64,000 nucleotides of DNA, from assembly GCA_023151275.1 (NCBI GenBank), contig JAKLJI010000001.1:582409-646408 (forward strand). Direction: 5' to 3'. Both the position numbers and the translations under genes were made by a program. The notes under the pieces were generated by a model. That model ran no database searches. It was not told where the DNA came from and was given only the letters and a program-made list of their open reading frames with translations. Below are positions 42,062 through 51,329 of the stretch, piece after piece. This DNA comes from Bacteroidia bacterium (lineage in GTDB: Bacteria; Bacteroidota; Bacteroidia; UKL13-3). How positions within the stretch are numbered: the first letter of the stretch is position 1; the number at the start of each line of letters is the position of its first letter.

Positions 42062-45000
42062 TTAATTAAGCTTTACCAGTTTGGTAGTGCTAACTGAAGA
42101 GCCATTGCTTAGTTTTAAGAAATAGATTCCGGCAGGTAATCCTGTAGTTTCCTGAAGGTTAACCTGGTTGAATCCGCTGTTTGCATCTACTGCTTTTGTA
42201 ACATATACCTGACCTTTCACATCAATCACCTCAATGGTTACGGTAGATTTTGCAGGAAGGGTAAACGCCACATCAATGGTTTCAGCGAATGGATTTGGAA
42301 CAACTGAATTGATTTCTGCGTCCATTCCTTCTTCCAAATCAAGGCTAACCACTTGGCTTGTGCTTGATTGACCATCATAATCAACCTGAGTTAAGCGGTA
42401 GTAAACGCGCTGATTTCCAAATGCAAATGCATTTTCGTCCATGGCTTTGTATGAATTTGTACGAGAGCTGGTTCCAGCACCTTTTACTTTTTCAATGGCT
42501 TCAAAGGTTTTTGCATCCAAAGAACGCTCAAGGATAAAGTGACTATTGTTCAATTCGGAAGCAGTTTCCCAATGCAATAAGGCCGACTTTTCTACTTTTT
42601 CAGCAGTAAAAGATTTCCAACTTACAGGCAATGGACTGTTATTCGCTCCAATTGCGAATGAAGTATTGAACTGGTTTGATGAACCCAAATTCACGCGAAC
42701 ACGCTGATTGGTTACATCAATAGAATCTACATAACCGATAAATCCTGTGATTAAGCCCCAAGCTCCGTCGTCGTAATAAGGTCTTGAATAAGCAAATACA
42801 TTGGCAGTATTGGCATTTACGCTCAAATTGCCCGGATTGAGCTGAAATACGGCTTGAGCACTATCAAATCCGAAAGTTCCGTATTTGTAAATCAACCAGA
42901 ACCTGTCGTGAACACTTGAAATGCCACCTGGAGTTGTAGCCGGGCTTGTTCCGTTTGGCGAGCTATTGAAGTAGTAAACCCCCAAAGCGCCTGTTCCAAA
43001 AAGGTTAACTAAATTCAAATTCAGTTTCACATTTGGCATAGGAAGTGTTCCTGTGCTACCTACAAGTTGATAGTGATAGGTATTGCTAAATAAGGCTAAA
43101 GTTGAAGGAGCCCAGTTAATTACGTTTGGAGCTGTTAAGGTTAAACAGTTTCCGGATGCATCGGCAGCTGTTAATCCGGCAGCATCATCAAATCTCCAGT
43201 ATCCAACTAAGTAAGGACTTGCTCTGTTAGCCAACCTGCTGTGCATATTGGCGCGAATGTCCATTTCTGTGCGAACCGTATCCCACATGCGCATTTCATC
43301 AAAGCTTCCACTAAAAGGGTAGTTGTTTTGGGAACTCATGCCCACAACAAAATCATTGGCATTTGAGGTAAGGCTTCCGGTTTGAGCAACTTCACCAGCA
43401 GTATCTCCATTGATCATCAACATCATTTTTGAGCCGTTGTAAATGGCAGCAACATGATTCCACAACAGGTTTGTCAGGGTACGGGTTGAATTCAACGTAA
43501 CAACACCTACATTGGTTGAGGTGGTAAAGCTTAATGTTCCACCAGGCAACATCATTAAGTTATATCCCGGGTTAAGTGTATCTGCGTCTTTTGAGAAAAT
43601 ATAAGCCTTGCTGGCTGTTGAAGTTGGTCTAACCCAAGCCTCAAAAGTCATGCGGTTTGTGGTAAGGTCGAGTTGAGTTGTACCTTTAACGGCAAGTTTA
43701 TTGTTGATACCATTCAGACTTACAACAGTTCCTGTTCCAGTGGTTGGAGCAGCAAGATTGGTAACTACAAAAGTATAGGTTACTGTATCGTTTGAGCGTT
43801 CTGTATCTGTTGAAAGCGAAGCCCAGGCTTTGAGTGTGTAAGTACCAACTGTGGTAGGATTGAATGTTGGGAAGGAAATTAAAGCAGCATCATTGCTAGC
43901 CAAAGGACCGTTGTAAGTGCTGGTTTGATTGTAGTTAACTGGACCAGTGATTGAAATCCCAACAGGAATACTCACCTGTGCATTCAATCCATAGTTGAAT
44001 AAACGAACAACCGGAGCAATTGCCGGAGAACCTTGAACAACTGAATTACATGGAGCCAGAACTTCAGTCATACCTAAGTCGTTGGCCTGGGTTAAGCGAG
44101 GTTCAACCATAAAACGGAATGCTGAATTGGTTACTGCAAAATCCGTCCAACTTGAAACTGTGACCGCTTTGTAAAAAAATGTCTTATCGCGAATTGGGTT
44201 TTCATTTTGGTATGCAAAACTCACATTGGTTGTTCCAATTTGCCTTACACCCACATAGAAGGTACCAGAAACCGGAACTGCCGGACTCACAGGAATGGTA
44301 TTCACACCAGCAACTGAATTGTAGGTTGGTGAGGTCCATAACAATACACCCGGCGTATCATTGGCATTGTCGTAAATTACAATCTGATAAGGATTACCTC
44401 CAGCGAAGAAATTAACGCCGACTTGATTTATTGAGTTTGAACCGGCTAATGGATACTTGGCCACAAAGTCACCTGAGTTTCCGTTGTAACCAACACCTCC
44501 AACAGGCGCAACGCCTGGTTCTGCATAAGCATAAGAGTTGAATGTTACCAATTGTCCAACCGTTTTCACATTGTTAGAATTGGTGCTGTCAAACGGCACA
44601 GATACTGTTACTAAATTACCACCGGCAACCGTAGGTGAGAATCCAGTGAAAGAAACAATCCTGGTAGCAGCAGGAGCAAGTGTATCAATGTATAAGGAAT
44701 CGGCAAATGAATTTGCACCTGAAATATTCAACAGCACTTTCTGTCCAAACAAGGTATCAATACCTTCATTGGAAATATTTGCTCTAACCTCATGAGGAAC
44801 TGCATAGGGAACTGGTAGTTTGCCGAATGTATAAACCTCAACCACTTTTGCATCCTTGAAGTTTACAATCGGGTTTCCTTCAAATGCGCCTCTGTAAGGA
44901 ATTGCAGAAGAACGCGCATTGTTGTAAAGGTCGGTTGTAACCCCTGTACCCGAAGTTCCAATGTAATTGGAAGGAATGAATTGCGCACTAGCCTGGTTTA

Positions 45001-46405
45001 AAACTGCCGTGCCGGTATTCAAAAATGGAGAGCTTGCAATAATTGAATGTTGCTCATTTGGTGCTGCGGCTAAACGGAAACCTGCTGTAACATCATAAAA
45101 AGTAGTTACCCAAGCTACTTTAAACAAAGTCGGACTCCAGTAAGTATTGTAATCAAAACTGTTAATACCATTGGCTGGCGAACTGTTCCAAATTGCCACA
45201 TGCTGATTAGCTGAACCAGTTCTATCAACCTGAATAAGATTGTTTTTGAAGCTGGTATTTGAAGTAGCTGCGGTATTGGTTTTGTAGAACCCGATGGTGG
45301 TTGGGTTTCCGTTAGGAGCAACCAATTGGTTACCACCAATGCGAATGGTATTGTGGTAGCAATTGAAAACCAACGGATTGGTAGTACCCTGATATTGAAT
45401 ACCAACAATACGGTTTGCAGTTGAGGTTGCAGTATCTGTAATTGCAATTAAGTTGTTGGTCATATTCAACACTGGAACAATTGCCGGTGCTGCAGCAGCA
45501 GGAGAAACAACCATTCCAAACAGGTTCAATGCTGTCGTATTGCCAAACACCCTAAACCTACCTATAAAATTCTTGTGTACGTTACCAACTGATCCTACCA
45601 CATTCATGGTTAAAAACATGCCTTGAGGTCCAACGTTCAATGGCCCGGTAGTCAACATATTAATGGTGTTCCCAACAATAGTAAAGTTAAGAACTGCGCT
45701 TACCCCCATTCCCTGATTCGCCCAATTGGTAATCAGATTGTCCATTACAACAATATTGTTCATGGGATTTGCCAATGTACCTGCAATTTGCAGCGCACTT
45801 CTTCCTCCATTGATTTCACAATTGTAGATGCTATCGTTTTGGTTTCCGCTGGTAGCTGCTGAGGTTGAGAATTGAACATTCACACCTCCTGCGAGTGTAA
45901 AGGTATTGTTGATGAAATTAACATACCTAAAAGTGTTGTTACTAGCACCATTGATTAAGCGCATGGTAAATGAGGCCGAAGTAGTGTTATTCAAGTGCTG
46001 GAAGGTAAGGAACCTGTTTGTACCAATTCCCATTGGACGACCATCGATGGTTACATTGTCGGCACCTTGAAGGTTCAACAAAATAATACCTGATGTTAAA
46101 GTAGAAACTACTTTTTGAACGGTTGCAGTATCAGCAGGTTTGATGAGAATTGAAGTGTAAAGTGCGCCACCCGGAGCGCCTGATGAGTCGAGTGAACAAC
46201 TGGCAATCTCAGTTGTGTTCGTGTGGATTGTGACTTCAATAGTACCGGTATGAGTACCGTTATTGACCGCGGTAAATGCCGCATTAAGTGTGGTGTAAGA
46301 GGCCGTTAATGTAGAGCCTCCACTGGAAATAACCGAGACTTGAGCGCTCAGTTTTCCGAGATAAACACTTAGAATTAAAAGGAGTAACAGTAGTGATTTC
46401 TTCAT
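42062..46405 (-). CDS. large secreted T9SS surface protein (beta-helix, LamG)
   Basis: A 1447-residue exported protein. Signal peptide (LLLLLLILSVYLGKLSAQ), then a right-handed beta-helix-like region (~30-500) rich in N/T/S with NVTIDGRPMGIGTNRFLTFQ and repeated I-x-N-x-T strands. Next come CARDB-like domains (~520-900), a LamG/concanavalin-like domain (~910-1110) with TFEAWVRPTSTASKAYIFSK and SFDEMRMWDTVRTEMDIRAN, a spacer, and a fibronectin-like LPVSWKSFTAEKVEKSALLH segment typical of T9SS cargo. The C-terminal ~75 residues (NSVVPNPFAETIDVAFTLPA ... LPAGIYFLKLSNGSSVSTTK) are the sorting tail. Function is probably adhesion or matrix. The start at MKKSLLLLL is preferred over two in-frame ATGs up to 46429. 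Confidence 0.85.
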   Translation of the reverse strand: MKKSLLLLLLILSVYLGKLSAQVSVISSGGSTLTASYTTLNAAFTAVNNGTHTGTIEVTIHTNTTEIASCSLDSSGAPGGALYTSILIKPADTATVQKVVSTLTSGIILLNLQGADNVTIDGRPMGIGTNRFLTFQHLNNTTSASFTMRLINGASNNTFRYVNFINNTFTLAGGVNVQFSTSAATSGNQNDSIYNCEINGGRSALQIAGTLANPMNNIVVMDNLITNWANQGMGVSAVLNFTIVGNTINMLTTGPLNVGPQGMFLTMNVVGSVGNVHKNFIGRFRVFGNTTALNLFGMVVSPAAAAPAIVPVLNMTNNLIAITDTATSTANRIVGIQYQGTTNPLVFNCYHNTIRIGGNQLVAPNGNPTTIGFYKTNTAATSNTSFKNNLIQVDRTGSANQHVAIWNSSPANGINSFDYNTYWSPTLFKVAWVTTFYDVTAGFRLAAAPNEQHSIIASSPFLNTGTAVLNQASAQFIPSNYIGTSGTGVTTDLYNNARSSAIPYRGAFEGNPIVNFKDAKVVEVYTFGKLPVPYAVPHEVRANISNEGIDTLFGQKVLLNISGANSFADSLYIDTLAPAATRIVSFTGFSPTVAGGNLVTVSVPFDSTNSNNVKTVGQLVTFNSYAYAEPGVAPVGGVGYNGNSGDFVAKYPLAGSNSINQVGVNFFAGGNPYQIVIYDNANDTPGVLLWTSPTYNSVAGVNTIPVSPAVPVSGTFYVGVRQIGTTNVSFAYQNENPIRDKTFFYKAVTVSSWTDFAVTNSAFRFMVEPRLTQANDLGMTEVLAPCNSVVQGSPAIAPVVRLFNYGLNAQVSIPVGISITGPVNYNQTSTYNGPLASNDAALISFPTFNPTTVGTYTLKAWASLSTDTERSNDTVTYTFVVTNLAAPTTGTGTVVSLNGINNKLAVKGTTQLDLTTNRMTFEAWVRPTSTASKAYIFSKDADTLNPGYNLMMLPGGTLSFTTSTNVGVVTLNSTRTLTNLLWNHVAAIYNGSKMMLMINGDTAGEVAQTGSLTSNANDFVVGMSSQNNYPFSGSFDEMRMWDTVRTEMDIRANMHSRLANRASPYLVGYWRFDDAAGLTAADASGNCLTLTAPNVINWAPSTLALFSNTYHYQLVGSTGTLPMPNVKLNLNLVNLFGTGALGVYYFNSSPNGTSPATTPGGISSVHDRFWLIYKYGTFGFDSAQAVFQLNPGNLSVNANTANVFAYSRPYYDDGAWGLITGFIGYVDSIDVTNQRVRVNLGSSNQFNTSFAIGANNSPLPVSWKSFTAEKVEKSALLHWETASELNNSHFILERSLDAKTFEAIEKVKGAGTSSRTNSYKAMDENAFAFGNQRVYYRLTQVDYDGQSSTSQVVSLDLEEGMDAEINSVVPNPFAETIDVAFTLPAKSTVTIEVIDVKGQVYVTKAVDANSGFNQVNLQETTGLPAGIYFLKLSNGSSVSTTKLVKLN

Positions 46406-46560
46406 ACGCATTAAAATATTTAAGTTCAATTTAGGCTTTATTACTGATAAAAATCAATTAAAAAAATTTTCATAGCTAAGTTTTACAGTTGAAATGTATT
46501 TATAAAGTAAAAATTAAACTGAAGCGGCAAATTATTACAAGTGAAACATTCACGGAATCC

Positions 46561-46592
46561 TTTGGCTGGCTGAAATTTCTGGCATAATTTTG
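46561..46592 (+). promoter_or_regulatory. vegetative promoter of the alpha/beta-hydrolase gene
   Basis: TTTG at 46561-46564, a 20-base spacer and TAATTTTG at 46585-46592 match the Bacteroidota -33/-7 consensus exactly. The ATG at 46602 follows within ten bases, so the mRNA leader is very short or absent. The match also rejects a longer frame starting with TTG at 46590, inside the -7 box. Confidence 0.75.
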
Positions 46593-46601
46593 CCCCATCG
46601 C

Positions 46602-47363
46602 ATGCAACTGAATTTTAAAGAGTACGGCCAAGGAGAACCATTACTGATTCTTCATGGTTTTTTGGGAAGCTTGGATAATTGGCATACCCTTTCCGGTCGT
46701 TTTGGTGAACATTTTCACGTTTTCAATCTTGACCAACGAAATCATGGCAAGTCCCCCCATTTTTCAAGCCATACCCTGTTGGATATGGTAAACGACTTGC
46801 ATGATTTTATCAGTTCAAATGGCTTAAATCAAGTGCGACTGATTGGTCATTCTATGGGAGGCAAGGTGGTGATGAAGTTTGCGCTTGAACATCCCCACCT
46901 GGTAAATAAATTGGTGGTGGCCGACATTGCCCCACGCAAGTACAAAAGAGGGCATGATGATGTTTTTGCCGCAATCAAAGCCGTTGATTTATCCCAAATT
47001 CAAACCAGGAAAGAAGCCGAAGAAGCCATGTTGCCTTATTTACCCGATTTTGGAGTAAGGCAATTTGTATTAAAAAATCTCGATCGAAAGGATGGTATTG
47101 GCTATGTTTGGAAAATGAATATGGAAGTATTGCTTCGTGATTACGATGAGGTTACCTCCGAAATTCAATCCGATATTCCATGTTTACTACCAACTTTGTT
47201 CCTAAAAGGTGGCAATTCAAGGTATGTTCAATCCCAAGATGAACCTTTGATTTTAAATTTATTCCCAAATGCAGAGTTCCAGGAAATTCCGAATACGGGG
47301 CACTGGCTGCATGCCGAGAAACCGGATGAGTTCTTTAAACTAAGTTTGGAATTTTTGAGTTAA
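46602..47363 (+). CDS. alpha/beta-hydrolase, YbfF-like esterase
   Basis: A 253-residue cytosolic hydrolase. Oxyanion-hole region LILHGFLGSLDNWHTLSGRF, then FNLDQRNHGKSPHFSSHTLL, the nucleophile elbow LIGHSMGGKVVMKFALEHP (Ser), and the C-terminal His in IPNTGHWLHAEKPDEF. The NLDQRNHGxSPH motif is typical of the YbfF acyl-CoA/short-chain esterase group. The substrate is not known here. It is a single gene whose last four bases overlap the convergent M23 peptidase gene. Confidence 0.9.
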   Translation: MQLNFKEYGQGEPLLILHGFLGSLDNWHTLSGRFGEHFHVFNLDQRNHGKSPHFSSHTLLDMVNDLHDFISSNGLNQVRLIGHSMGGKVVMKFALEHPHLVNKLVVADIAPRKYKRGHDDVFAAIKAVDLSQIQTRKEAEEAMLPYLPDFGVRQFVLKNLDRKDGIGYVWKMNMEVLLRDYDEVTSEIQSDIPCLLPTLFLKGGNSRYVQSQDEPLILNLFPNAEFQEIPNTGHWLHAEKPDEFFKLSLEFLS

Positions 47364-48310
47364 CGCAGTCGGATTCTTCTTCCGGCTTTTAGATTAGTGC
47401 CCACTTTTACTCTGTTAAGCCTGGCCACCTTTTTTGCACTCAATCCGTAACGAGCGGCAATTTTAGCTACAGTATCATTTTTGCGCGCTTTAACCGACTT
47501 TGGAGTTTTTGCTTTCAACCTTGCCGATTGAACCTCGTACAGGTGTTTGAAACAACCTTTGTCAATCTGAAAGGTATCGTTCAATAATGAACCAGATGGA
47601 AAATGGATAATTTTTGCCGGGTCTATCTTTTCTCCCTGGAAGCGTACTTCAAAATGCAAATGCGGGCCAGTTGATCTTCCTGTGCTACCTGCAAGTCCTA
47701 TAATATCGCCTCCTTTTACAGGTTGACCCGGATAGGCCAGCAATTGCGAAAAGTGGGCATATAAGGTTTCCAGTCCATTGTTGTGCCGGATAAGGACAAC
47801 ATATCCGTAATCTGCACTGCGTTTGGCGATGCGCACCACCCCTTCAAAAGCTGCATAAACCGGATCGCCAACCTCCATGCGAATGTCGGTTCCGAAATGG
47901 AATTTGAGCCTCCTTCCCCATCGTCTGAATCCGAAATTTGAAGTAACATCACCAATGGCAGGCGGATGAAAAGCACAATCATCAAAATTGGCCAATACCA
48001 AATTTACGGTATCGGACATGTTTTTCACATCTACCCGATAAGGATTTATCGTAACTGTATCCCAACCCGAATAAAAATGGTGAGCAGGTGCGAAGGATGT
48101 ATCAAAATAGAAATCGCGTGGACGAATAAAATCCCAATATTTTTCGGAAGGACTAACAACTATGGAATCAAATTCTTCGGATTCCTCATCTTCATCTTCC
48201 TCCAATTCTATAAAAACTGTTGAATCCGGTTGAAGTTCAAGTTCAGTTTGCGCCTTAAGTAAAGGCGAAAGAGACAAAAGGGAAATCAACAAATAAAACC
48301 TGAATCTCAT
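47360..48310 (-). CDS. M23 metallopeptidase with C-terminal LysM
   Basis: A 316-residue envelope peptidase. Signal peptide (LISLLSLSPLLKAQ), a very acidic stretch (FIELEEDEDEESEEFDS), then the LytM/M23 domain (~120-235). Zinc ligands are in KFHFGTDIRM (H and D) and TGPHLHFEVRF (HxH), with GYVVLIRHNNGLETLYAHFS between. A C-terminal LysM (~270-315: KNDTVAKIAARYGLSAKKVA) binds peptidoglycan. It probably cuts cross-links during growth or division. It lies 8 bases downstream of ribF on the same strand, with no evident functional link. Confidence 0.9.
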   Translation of the reverse strand: MRFRFYLLISLLSLSPLLKAQTELELQPDSTVFIELEEDEDEESEEFDSIVVSPSEKYWDFIRPRDFYFDTSFAPAHHFYSGWDTVTINPYRVDVKNMSDTVNLVLANFDDCAFHPPAIGDVTSNFGFRRWGRRLKFHFGTDIRMEVGDPVYAAFEGVVRIAKRSADYGYVVLIRHNNGLETLYAHFSQLLAYPGQPVKGGDIIGLAGSTGRSTGPHLHFEVRFQGEKIDPAKIIHFPSGSLLNDTFQIDKGCFKHLYEVQSARLKAKTPKSVKARKNDTVAKIAARYGLSAKKVARLNRVKVGTNLKAGRRIRLR

Positions 48311-48318
48311 GAAATCAA

Positions 48319-49248
48319 TTAGGGGGTTAAAACCTCAAGGGCTCGCAATTTATCCCGATTTAACTGAGATTGCAGTTCTTCAATCCCGGAAAATTTCATT
48401 TCGTCCCTGAGTTTATCAACAAACGACACCCGTATGCTTTGATTATAAATGTCTTCAGTAAAATCAAAAATGTGGACTTCCATAGAGCGGCCTTTTTCCG
48501 GAAAGGTAGGATTGCTCCCAATATTCATCATTCCCTTAAAGCTATTTCCTTTCCAGCCTACTTTAACTGCATAAACGCCATCCTGAGGAACTAATTTGAA
48601 AGGGTTTCTCATTTGCAGGTTTGCTGTTGGAAATCCAATGGTTCGTCCCAATTGCTTTCCCTTTACAACAGTAGCAGTAATGCAATATTCTCTTCCTAAA
48701 TAAGAAGTAGCAGTTTTGATTGAGCCTTTTAGCAAAGATTCGCGAATCTTGGTTGAACTAACCGAAATCTGGTCAACATCTTGTTCTGGAATTTCATCCA
48801 CCTCAAAACCATAGGTTTTTGAAAACTCCCTGAGGTGGGAAAAACTACCTTCTCTGTTTTTACCAAACCGATGATTGTAGCCTATTACCAAGTGCGAGGT
48901 ATTGAGTTTTTCAACAATAATGCTTCTGATAAAATCAAGAGAACTCAAATTGGAAAACTCAGGAGTAAAGGGAATGACCAACAAATGGTCAACTCCTTGG
49001 CTCGATAACAGTTCAATTTTCTCATCCAAATCGGTGAGTAAACTCAAGCCATGTGTTTCCGGAAAAAGCACCATACGCGGATGAGGCTCGTAGGTAATGA
49101 GCACCGTTTCTCTTCCGGTCCCGTTTTTCAGGTCGTTTAAACGTTTTATGATTACCTGATGAGCAACATGCACGCCATCAAATGTTCCTTGGGTAACTAT
49201 GGCTTGATTGATTTTGCCAATTTCGTCTAAACTGCGGTAAACCATCAT
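48319..49248 (-). CDS. ribF: bifunctional riboflavin kinase / FAD synthetase
   Basis: A 309-residue enzyme that makes FMN and FAD. The N-terminal nucleotidyltransferase has QGTFDGVHVAHQVIIKRL, ITYEPHPRMVLFPETHGLSL, VIGYNHRFGKNREGSF and SSTKIRESLLKGSI. The C-terminal riboflavin kinase has GKQLGRTIGFPTANLQMRNP, DGVYAVKVGWKGNSFKGMMN and VHIFDFTEDIYNQSIRVSFV. The frame is open 13 codons further; MMVYRSLDEIGKINQAIVTQ is the natural start. No FMN riboswitch is visible upstream. Confidence 0.95.
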   Translation of the reverse strand: MMVYRSLDEIGKINQAIVTQGTFDGVHVAHQVIIKRLNDLKNGTGRETVLITYEPHPRMVLFPETHGLSLLTDLDEKIELLSSQGVDHLLVIPFTPEFSNLSSLDFIRSIIVEKLNTSHLVIGYNHRFGKNREGSFSHLREFSKTYGFEVDEIPEQDVDQISVSSTKIRESLLKGSIKTATSYLGREYCITATVVKGKQLGRTIGFPTANLQMRNPFKLVPQDGVYAVKVGWKGNSFKGMMNIGSNPTFPEKGRSMEVHIFDFTEDIYNQSIRVSFVDKLRDEMKFSGIEELQSQLNRDKLRALEVLTP

Positions 49249-49302
49249 TTTTGCGAAAATAGGAAATGGAACTGGAGAAGCTGACAAAAACGATTCTCAG
49301 CT

Positions 49303-49331
49303 AAAAAAAAAGCCCCCGCCTTTCGACGGGG
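49303..49331 (-). terminator. intrinsic terminator of hsp20
   Basis: On the minus strand CCCCGTC and GGCGGGG pair around a GAAA tetraloop, followed by GC and nine T residues. It lies 44 bases past the Hsp20 stop. Confidence 0.9.
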
Positions 49332-49374
49332 ACCCTTTCTAACCTATGAAAACTCAAGCTACCCCTGCTTGATT

Positions 49375-49824
49375 TTACTTAATAACCACGGTCGAACGAT
49401 TTTGTTTTACTTCTTTCTTCGGAATTTGAACAAAAAGGATTCCTTCTTTCAATTCTGCCGAAAGATTTTCAAAGTCGATATTCTCCGGAAGGGTGAAGCT
49501 GCGCGAGAATTTGCCATAGAAGTTTTCCACCAAATGGTATTTTTCTTCTTTTTTCTCTGATTCCAATTTGCGCTCTCCGCTAATGCTTAACACATTTTTC
49601 TCAATATCGATTTTGATTTCCTCTTTCTTGATGCCTGGCAATGCCATTTGAATCTCAAAGCGCGATTCACTTTCTACAACGTCCACGCGTGGGGTAAAAA
49701 ACACATTGCGCTCAAATTTTCCAAGGCTGTCATTGAACAGCGAATCAAAAAGGCTATTGATTTGAGTGTTTACAAATTGGTCGCGGAATAATTCGCGGGC
49801 TGGATTGAATTTAATGAGTGTCAT
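49375..49824 (-). CDS. Hsp20/alpha-crystallin small heat-shock protein
   Basis: A 149-residue ATP-independent chaperone. The short N-terminal arm (LIKFNPARELFRDQFVNTQI) leads into the alpha-crystallin domain (~45-135) with VDVVESESRFEIQMALPGIK, KNVLSISGERKLESEKKEEK and FSRSFTLPENIDFENLSAEL. It ends with GILFVQIPKKEV, which contains the conserved I-x-I-like tail. It has its own terminator, and 142 noncoding bases separate it from the upstream gene. Confidence 0.94.
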   Translation of the reverse strand: MTLIKFNPARELFRDQFVNTQINSLFDSLFNDSLGKFERNVFFTPRVDVVESESRFEIQMALPGIKKEEIKIDIEKNVLSISGERKLESEKKEEKYHLVENFYGKFSRSFTLPENIDFENLSAELKEGILFVQIPKKEVKQNRSTVVIK

Positions 49825-49966
49825 ACATTTATTGGTTTATGGTTTGAATTGTTAAAAGTTTTAATTGATTAACACTCCTAATTTTTCAATTCCTGTACCA
49901 AGTGAAGAATTAAGCCATTTTGGCTTAAGATCTAGTTTTTGGCCCAATAAATAGCGACACTTTGTC

Positions 49967-51325
49967 TTATCTTTCTACATAAATGCGAATTTCATCGGTC
50001 AAACTGCGTGAAATAGATTGGCTGAGTTGATTCGATAATTCCTCTGAAGAAAAAATTCGACGATTGGCTTTGTTGAATTTCTCGCGCCATTCTTTAGAAA
50101 CCTGAGGCAATTTATTGTCTCGTGGAAGTTCTGGATACAAATTGCTAACCGGCCCATTGAAAAAATAGCGTTCAAACTCATCCTTCTTTTCCAAGGCAAT
50201 GACATCACTTGCAACAATTTGTCCAGTTTGAGTGGATACCAACTGATAAAACACCCGTGCATACACCCGATTCATTTGATAGTGACGAGCATATTTTACC
50301 TTTTTAAATCGTGTTACTGAATTTACCTGACCCACATTCGGACCGGGAACTGTTTCGGTAAACGATTCATAAGCCTCAACGGAATCAATGGCCAATGGAT
50401 TTCTGTCCATGTTCCATTCACTCCAAGCAGTCATCAACACATATTTCAACCCAATTAGTTTACCTGCCTTTGCTGCTGTTTCAGGATCTACTAATCCACT
50501 CATGCCCAATTGCTGCTCCTGAAGCATCCGCTCCAAAGTGCTGCGATCAACCACCTTTAAAAAAGGACTTTTCCCTTTTACCAAACCTGCCACAATATCC
50601 TGATAAAGTTTATTGTCGAAATCGCGGTGCCTGGTTTGATTTTGAACAGGAAGAACGCCCAATCCTACACTGGCCTTTCCCAAAGCAGCTTCGCGCAAGG
50701 CTGAAACATTTTTGTAGGTTTTATCTTGAAGATATACCTTATCAAAGTTGCGATACGCTTCTTTGAAGTTTTCCTGATCAAGCATCTTTACCCCCATTTG
50801 ATACATGGGCTCAAGAATGGAATTCATGCGCAAAACACTGGCATCTTTGTAGCCGGGTTCTATTTCGCCAATTTCGGTAAACTTCTTTTCGGCGACGTCG
50901 TATTTATTTTCTTTCATCAGGTTCAAACCATCCTCGTACAATTTGCCAATGTATTCATTTTTGATATCCGAATACACTTCATCGTACATGGTTGGCCATT
51001 CCAAATCCACGCCCACTGCTTTTATTTTTTCGTAGTATTTTTTGTTTGATAAATACTGACGAACCGCATCTCCCGAACGATTTTCAACCACGTATTTACC
51101 AAAGGTTGAAAATTTGGATGTCAACACGTTGTTTCCTGATTTCTTGAGAGCCTCTCTGGCTTCCAAATTGGAAGGATTGGCCAACAAAGCATTGTAAAAA
51201 TAAGTAGCGGCATCATCGTAATTGCCTAGCAAATACAATTCTGTGCCTTTTTTGGTGTACTGCTTAGAAGGGTTACAGGCACCAAAAATCAATAAAATAC
51301 CAAGTGCAAAAGCTAGGTTTTTCAT
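49967..51325 (-). CDS. TPR and CsgG-like outer-membrane lipoprotein
   Basis: A 452-residue lipoprotein with lipid-attachment Cys17 (ILLIFGAC). TPR-type helices (~20-215) include LYLLGNYDDAATYFYNALLA and the later ENKYDVAEKKFTEIGEIEPG. The C-terminal half is CsgG/curli-assembly-like: GLGVLPVQNQTRHRDFDNKL, FLKVVDRSTLERMLQEQQLG and MSGLVDPETAAKAGKLIGLK, with later YARVFYQLVSTQTGQIVASD. Such proteins assemble in the outer membrane or form periplasmic baseplates; here the export substrate is unknown. It starts 5 bases after argS stops, so it is cotranscribed. The ATG at 51325 begins the signal peptide; 16 extra upstream codons overlap argS. Confidence 0.85.
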   Translation of the reverse strand: MKNLAFALGILLIFGACNPSKQYTKKGTELYLLGNYDDAATYFYNALLANPSNLEAREALKKSGNNVLTSKFSTFGKYVVENRSGDAVRQYLSNKKYYEKIKAVGVDLEWPTMYDEVYSDIKNEYIGKLYEDGLNLMKENKYDVAEKKFTEIGEIEPGYKDASVLRMNSILEPMYQMGVKMLDQENFKEAYRNFDKVYLQDKTYKNVSALREAALGKASVGLGVLPVQNQTRHRDFDNKLYQDIVAGLVKGKSPFLKVVDRSTLERMLQEQQLGMSGLVDPETAAKAGKLIGLKYVLMTAWSEWNMDRNPLAIDSVEAYESFTETVPGPNVGQVNSVTRFKKVKYARHYQMNRVYARVFYQLVSTQTGQIVASDVIALEKKDEFERYFFNGPVSNLYPELPRDNKLPQVSKEWREKFNKANRRIFSSEELSNQLSQSISRSLTDEIRIYVER

Positions 51326-51329
51326 ACGC

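Noticed and set aside
42062-46405. Frames on the plus strand opposite the large T9SS protein
   Set aside because: They are short, have no start context or family pattern, and follow the codon bias of the opposite gene.
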